This document shows positions 60,905 to 64,000 of a DNA stretch of 64,000 nucleotides, piece after piece (position 1 is the first letter of the stretch; every line of letters begins with the position of its first letter). The position numbers were made by a program, and so were the translations under genes. Source of the DNA: Pseudonocardia sp. GTDB taxonomy: Bacteria; Actinomycetota; Actinomycetes; Mycobacteriales; Pseudonocardiaceae. Below the pieces are notes generated by a model. That model had not been told where the DNA came from, searched no databases, and worked only from the letters and a program-made list of their open reading frames with translations. The DNA is taken from assembly GCF_029263155.1 (NCBI RefSeq), contig NZ_JAJCYB010000056.1, positions 61,358 through 125,357 of the forward strand. The letters run 5' to 3'.

Positions 60905-61201
60905 ATGGCTGAACTCCTCGACGACGCCGCGATCACCCGTGCACTCGCCGACCTGCCCGGCTGGGAGCGTGACGGCGACGCGATCGTCCGCAGCGCGAAG
61001 CTGCCGTCCTTCCCCGTCGCCATCGAGGTGGTGGACCGGGTTGCCGTGATCGCGGAGGACCGCGACCACCATCCCGACATCGACATCCGCTGGCGCACGC
61101 TCACGTTCCGCTGCTCCACACACTCCGCGGGCGGGCTGACCGACCTCGACCTCTCCCTCGCCGCCGCGATCTCCGAGCAGGTGGCAGCGGCCGGCGGCTG
61201 A
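60905..61201 (+). CDS. phhB: Pterin-4a-carbinolamine dehydratase-like protein
   Basis: A 98-residue protein with the family signature EDRDHHPDIDIRWRTLTFR, including the catalytic His pair, and a terminal LTDLDLSLAAAISEQV helix. The enzyme dehydrates the pterin carbinolamine after aromatic hydroxylation; in bacteria without such hydroxylases it may serve molybdopterin or other pathways. ATG at 60905 follows GGGAGG at about 11 nt. Confidence 0.9.
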   Translation: MAELLDDAAITRALADLPGWERDGDAIVRSAKLPSFPVAIEVVDRVAVIAEDRDHHPDIDIRWRTLTFRCSTHSAGGLTDLDLSLAAAISEQVAAAGG

Positions 61202-61373
61202 CCTCGACGGCGAGGAGCTGCCGAGGTTGCGACGATCAAGGCCGGATGGTCGCGGGCGGTCCTTCGCCAACGACCATCTGCCCGTGATCACCGTCCGTGG
61301 GGCCGCCCGCGGCGGACGTGGGACCAGACACGTCGGCGGGCGCAAATCGTCTCGATGAACGAGAATCTTCAGC

Positions 61374-61874
61374 ATGAGTACACACGTCCTCGATCCTCGA
61401 CCCACCCTTCCGAACGCGTTGGTCGGACTGGTCGCCTTCGGGGCGGCCGCCGCCGCGGCCGCCGTGACCGGAGGGCTGGCCGCCGCGTCCGCAGCCGAGC
61501 AGTACGCCGCGCTGCAGCAGCCCACGTGGGCGCCGCCCGCCTGGCTGTTCGGACCGGTGTGGACGGTCCTCTACCTCGCCATCGCCGTGTCCGGATGGCT
61601 GGTGTGGCGCCGCGCCGGCTGGAGCGGGGCCACCGTCGCGCTGAGCCTGTTCGCCGCACAGCTCGTCCTCAACGCCCTGTGGACCCCGCTGTTCTTCGGA
61701 GCCGGCCTGTTCGGGCTCGCGTTCGCCGAGATCGTGGTGCTGTGGCTGGCGATCGTCGCCACGATCGTGGCGTTCGCCCGGCACAGCCGCCCGGCCGCCG
61801 CCCTGCTGCTGCCCTACCTGGCCTGGGTCACGTTCGCGTCCGCACTGAATCTCGCCATCTGGCTGCTCAACTAG
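61374..61874 (+). CDS. tspO: TspO/MBR family membrane protein
   Basis: A 166-residue protein with five predicted helices. Family markers: PTWAPPAWLFGPVWTVLYLA after the first helix, LNALWTPLFFGAGLFGLAF and the final YLAWVTFASALNLAIW. TspO binds porphyrins and cholesterol-like ligands and is linked to stress and tetrapyrrole handling. ATG at 61374 has no strong Shine-Dalgarno. It precedes ppk2 by 12 bp. Confidence 0.93.
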   Translation: MSTHVLDPRPTLPNALVGLVAFGAAAAAAAVTGGLAAASAAEQYAALQQPTWAPPAWLFGPVWTVLYLAIAVSGWLVWRRAGWSGATVALSLFAAQLVLNALWTPLFFGAGLFGLAFAEIVVLWLAIVATIVAFARHSRPAAALLLPYLAWVTFASALNLAIWLLN

Positions 61875-61886
61875 CACGATGTGCTG

Positions 61887-62681
61887 ATGGCCCGACTCCC
61901 CCGCGCCCCGTACGAGACCGAGCTGTTGCGCCTGCAGGGGGAGCTGGTGCAGATGCAGGAGTGGGTACGCACCAGCGGCGCCCGGCTCGTCGTCGTGTTC
62001 GAGGGTCGCGACGCCGCGGGCAAGGGTGGTGCGATCAAGCGCATCACCGAGTACCTCAACCCGCGGATCTGCCGGATCGTCGCACTTCCGGCACCGTCGG
62101 AGCGCGAGCGCACCCAGTGGTACTTCCAGCGCTACACCGAGCACCTGCCTGCGGCGGGGGAGATCGTGCTGCTCGACCGCAGCTGGTACAACCGCGCGGG
62201 CGTCGAGCGGGTCATGGGCTTCTGCACCCCCGACGAGTACGCGCGGTTCCTGCGCCAGTGTCCGGTGTTCGAGGAACTGCTGGTCGAGGACGGCGTGCTG
62301 CTGCGCAAGTACTGGTTCTCCGTCAGCGACGCCGAGCAGGAGCGGCGGTTCCGTGGCCGGATGACCGACCCGATGCGGCAGTGGAAGCTCTCGCCGATGG
62401 ACCTGGAGTCGATCACGCGGTGGGAGGACTACTCCCGCGCGAAGGACGAGATGTTCGCCCACACCGACACACCGGTCTCGCCGTGGTACGTCGTGGAGGC
62501 CGAGGACAAGCGCAGGGCCCGGATCAACATGATCGCCCACCTGCTGGGCAGCGTGCCGTGGGAGCCGACGAAGGCACGCAAGCTGAAGCTGCCCGAGCGC
62601 CCACCCCAGCGCGGCTACGAGCGACCGCCCCGCGAGCGCTTCCACGAGGTGCCCGACCACGCCGCCACCCTGGTCGGCTGA
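61887..62681 (+). CDS. ppk2: Polyphosphate kinase 2 family protein
   Basis: A 264-residue PPK2: Walker A GRDAAGKGG, lid-region RTQWYFQRYTEHLPAAGE, Walker B LLDRSWYNRAGVERVMGF and the late WEDYSRAKDEMFAHTDTPVS. It makes GTP or ATP from GDP/ADP and polyphosphate, or the reverse. ATG at 61887 is preferred; a GTG six bases earlier is possible. The tail RGYERPPRERFHEVPDHA is usual for the actinobacterial class. A CHAD protein elsewhere in the window points to polyphosphate use. Confidence 0.94.
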   Translation: MARLPRAPYETELLRLQGELVQMQEWVRTSGARLVVVFEGRDAAGKGGAIKRITEYLNPRICRIVALPAPSERERTQWYFQRYTEHLPAAGEIVLLDRSWYNRAGVERVMGFCTPDEYARFLRQCPVFEELLVEDGVLLRKYWFSVSDAEQERRFRGRMTDPMRQWKLSPMDLESITRWEDYSRAKDEMFAHTDTPVSPWYVVEAEDKRRARINMIAHLLGSVPWEPTKARKLKLPERPPQRGYERPPRERFHEVPDHAATLVG

Positions 62682-62690
62682 GCGCACCCC

Positions 62691-62720
62691 TTGACAGGCA
62701 AGTGACTACTTGCCTATAAA
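62691..62720 (+). promoter_or_regulatory. Consensus promoter with operator in its spacer
   Basis: TTGACA (62691-62696) and TATAAA (62715-62720) are 18 bp apart. The spacer plus one base on each side is an 8-bp-arm palindrome, AGGCAAGTGACTACTTGCCT (62696-62715). A dimeric ArsR-type repressor bound here would cover both elements. Transcription would begin near 62727, at the GTG start, so the message is leaderless. Confidence 0.85.
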
Positions 62721-62727
62721 GCTCCCC

Positions 62728-63000
62728 GTGGACGCGGTCTTCAAGGCGATCGGCGACCCGACCCGCCGGGCGATCCTCGACGAGCTCACCGACAAGTCCG
62801 GCCAGACGCTGTTCGAGATCTGCAGCCGCCTGGCGATGAAGCACGGCCTCTCCTCGTCGCGCCAAGCGATCTCGCAGCACCTGGCGGTACTGGAGGAGGC
62901 CGGGCTGGTCCACACCCGGCGCGAGGGCCGCTACAAGTTCCACGACATCGACACCACCCCGCTGCGCTCGATCACCGAGCGCTGGCCCGTACCGGAATGA
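62728..63000 (+). CDS. ArsR-family transcriptional repressor
   Basis: A 90-residue winged-helix protein: FKAIGDPTRRAILDELTDKS, then LAMKHGLSSSRQAISQHLAV as the recognition helix-turn-helix and EEAGLVHTRREGRYKFHDID as the wing. It lacks the metal-binding CVC motif, so it belongs to the non-metal SdpR-like branch. GTG at 62728 lies at the predicted transcription start. It overlaps or adjoins the VOC gene by a 9-bp gap, and the palindrome in its own promoter indicates autorepression. Confidence 0.88.
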   Translation: MDAVFKAIGDPTRRAILDELTDKSGQTLFEICSRLAMKHGLSSSRQAISQHLAVLEEAGLVHTRREGRYKFHDIDTTPLRSITERWPVPE

Positions 63001-63009
63001 GGCAGCCCC

Positions 63010-63399
63010 ATGCTGCGTATCAACATCACCAGTCTCTTCGTCGACGACCAGGCCAAGGCGCTCGCCTTCTACGTCGACGTGCTCGGCTTCGTGAAGAAGC
63101 AGGACGTCCCGATGGGCGAGCACCGGTGGCTCACCGTCGTCTCCGCGAAGGACCCCGACGGCGTCGAGCTGCTGCTGGAGCCCAGCGGGCACCCGGCGGC
63201 GGGCCCGTTCAAGGCCGCGCTGGTGGCCGACGGCATCCCGTTCACCTCCTTCGCCGTCGACGACGTGCAGGCCGAGTTCGAGCGGCTGCGCACCGCCGGG
63301 GTGCACTTCGTGCAGGAGCCGACCGTCATGGGCCCGGTCACCACCGCCGTCCTCGACGACACCTGCGGCAACCTGATCCAGATCGCCGCCATGAACTGA
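63010..63399 (+). CDS. VOC-family glyoxalase/bleomycin-resistance-like protein
   Basis: A 129-residue protein with two beta-alpha-beta-beta-beta units: INITSLFVDDQAKALAFYVD, then DGVELLLEPSGHPA and the second unit AVDDVQAEFERLRTAGVHFV, DTCGNLIQI. Metal ligands of glyoxalases (His, Glu) are only partly matched, so catalysis or antibiotic binding is open. Pairs of an ArsR-like and a VOC gene are common; the ArsR repressor likely controls both. GAGG lies about 8 nt before the ATG. Confidence 0.85.
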   Translation: MLRINITSLFVDDQAKALAFYVDVLGFVKKQDVPMGEHRWLTVVSAKDPDGVELLLEPSGHPAAGPFKAALVADGIPFTSFAVDDVQAEFERLRTAGVHFVQEPTVMGPVTTAVLDDTCGNLIQIAAMN

Positions 63400-63416
63400 G
63401 TCCGTAGGGTGCACGT

Positions 63417-63875
63417 ATGGGTGATGGGAACCGGACGCTGCTGGGTCGCATCGACGCGGCGGCTCCCGTCGACGCCATCGAGGTGGCCGAGGCCGAACTC
63501 GTCGACGTGGTGGGCGCCCGCGACGTCTGCCTGCTGATCTGCGACTACACCGGTCGCGCGGTCGTGCGCTTCGACCGCGCGAGCTGGGCACGGGCCGGGG
63601 TGCGGCGTCGTGACGACGAGACCACCGAGACGGTCCCGCTCGCCGGCACGGCGTACGAGCGCGTGCTGCGTACCCAGCGGATCGACGTGGAGCAGGAGGA
63701 CGGAGGGGCCGTCGTGCGCGCCCCGGTGACCGTCCGTGGCGACGCGATCGGCGTGCTCGAGCTGAGGGTGCCCCAGCCGCCCGTGGCCGCGACGCTGGTG
63801 GAGGTGGCGGAGGTGGCGCAGGCGTTCGGCTACGTGGTCGTGGCCAACCGCCGCTACACCCCGCGTTCCGCGTAA
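63417..63875 (+). CDS. GAF-domain-like protein, possibly truncated
   Basis: A 152-residue protein that looks like a single GAF sensor domain (DVCLLICDYTGRAVVRFDRA, GDAIGVLELRVPQPP). In actinomycetes such a domain usually precedes a PP2C/SpoIIE phosphatase of about 240 further residues; here a TAA ends the frame at 63875 and no phosphatase motif follows in 63876-64000. ATG at 63417 lacks a clear ribosome-binding site. It could be a stand-alone sensor or a degraded gene. Confidence 0.65.
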   Translation: MGDGNRTLLGRIDAAAPVDAIEVAEAELVDVVGARDVCLLICDYTGRAVVRFDRASWARAGVRRRDDETTETVPLAGTAYERVLRTQRIDVEQEDGGAVVRAPVTVRGDAIGVLELRVPQPPVAATLVEVAEVAQAFGYVVVANRRYTPRSA

Positions 63876-63943
63876 TTCGGCCGGTCTGGAGATCCTGGGC
63901 GGGTGAGGCTGCAGGTCAGGGCGGTGCGGGTGGCTGTCGAACC

Positions 63944-63966
63944 GAGAAACGCCTAGAGAAACGCCT
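63944..63966 (+). repeat. 11-bp direct repeat with 12-bp period
   Basis: GAGAAACGCCT occurs twice with one base between (63944-63954 and 63956-63966). It lies after the GAF gene, near the window edge. Significance unknown; no gene is seen in 63876-64000. Confidence 0.75.
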
Positions 63967-64000
63967 GGCTGGGTAGCTGCTGCTGGGCGAGCCGTGATGG

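Noticed and set aside
61355..61400. A leader ORF ahead of tspO (ATG at 61355)
   Set aside because: It overlaps the tspO start out of frame and runs on through tspO with shadow-like composition; no stop near the start suggests coupling.
63876..64000. Attachment site or tRNA end near the window edge
   Set aside because: The 11-bp direct repeat is too short, and no tRNA cloverleaf or integrase is visible.
1..64000. CRISPR arrays, insertion sequences, prophage genes, rRNA and tRNA genes
   Set aside because: No regularly spaced repeats with unique spacers, no transposase or phage structural motifs, and no tRNA/rRNA sequence was recognised by reading both strands.

Overview
The window is high-GC DNA from a mycothiol-producing actinobacterium. 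Gene content, frequent GTG starts, 4-bp GTGA/ATGA gene overlaps and gene order point to Pseudonocardiales (Pseudonocardia-like); the genus is an inference. Most core genes follow, in reverse, the Mycobacterium tuberculosis order from typA/lpqW/mshB (Rv1165-Rv1170), through fdxC/dapC, dapD/dapE, LOG, folP2, gpgS, a DivIVA-like gene, tag, a DUF3117 gene, glgM/glgC, to the O-methyltransferase/sigE/rseA/htrA/tatB block (Rv1220c-Rv1224). Accessory modules interrupt this backbone.

1-5.4 kb: end of an amidase gene, then the sigE-rseA-htrA-tatB envelope-stress operon, reading leftward from an autoregulatory-type ECF promoter, with a divergent O-methyltransferase. The sigE/rseA junction carries a 77-bp tandem duplication that makes two chained 26-codon mini-ORFs. 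5.5-13.7 kb: a leftward operon behind two DtxR/IdeR-type iron boxes. It encodes a family-5 solute-binding lipoprotein, two half-size GATase-like proteins, a permease, a permease-ATPase fusion, an ATPase, a fused double GATase-like protein and an FmdE-like protein. I read it as an iron-regulated importer with unusual cytoplasmic partners. 13.9-17 kb: glgC, glgM and a DUF3117 protein.

17.1-23.6 kb: the most interesting module. A 98-residue precursor whose C-terminal part resembles circularin/uberolysin-type circular bacteriocins is followed, in a chain of overlapping genes, by a SpoIIM/DUF95-like protein, three further membrane proteins, two ABC ATPases and a permease. A LuxR-type regulator lies upstream. 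23.7-26.7 kb: an EspR-like regulator, an ImmA/IrrE-type metallopeptidase-like protein, a DUF6545-type membrane protein and a methyltransferase. Both modules sit between genes (DUF3117 and tag) that are neighbours in M. tuberculosis.

26.7-41.2 kb: tag, methylglucose-lipopolysaccharide and folate genes, two LOG proteins, lysine/DAP genes (dapE, dapD, dapC), ferredoxin, a CHAD protein, transport and acetyltransferase genes, and mshB. 41.4-52.4 kb: an oppABCDF peptide importer, a debris zone (lpqW fragment, acetyltransferase remnant) with hicAB, then lpqW and typA plus a 49-residue Cys-rich basic protein. 52.5-55.5 kb: mostly repeat-bearing noncoding DNA around an AbiEi/DUF559-type gene, then an SRPBCC-Nudix fusion. 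55.7-60.8 kb: a two-component system divergent from a LolA-like protein and an ABC exporter. 60.9-63.9 kb: phhB-like, tspO, ppk2, an ArsR/VOC pair with an operator inside its promoter spacer, and a GAF-domain protein.

A spaced motif, TGATC-N8-GGAAC, occurs eight times in two noncoding stretches (32.9 kb and 52.9-54.2 kb). No tRNA, rRNA, CRISPR array, insertion sequence or phage gene was recognised.
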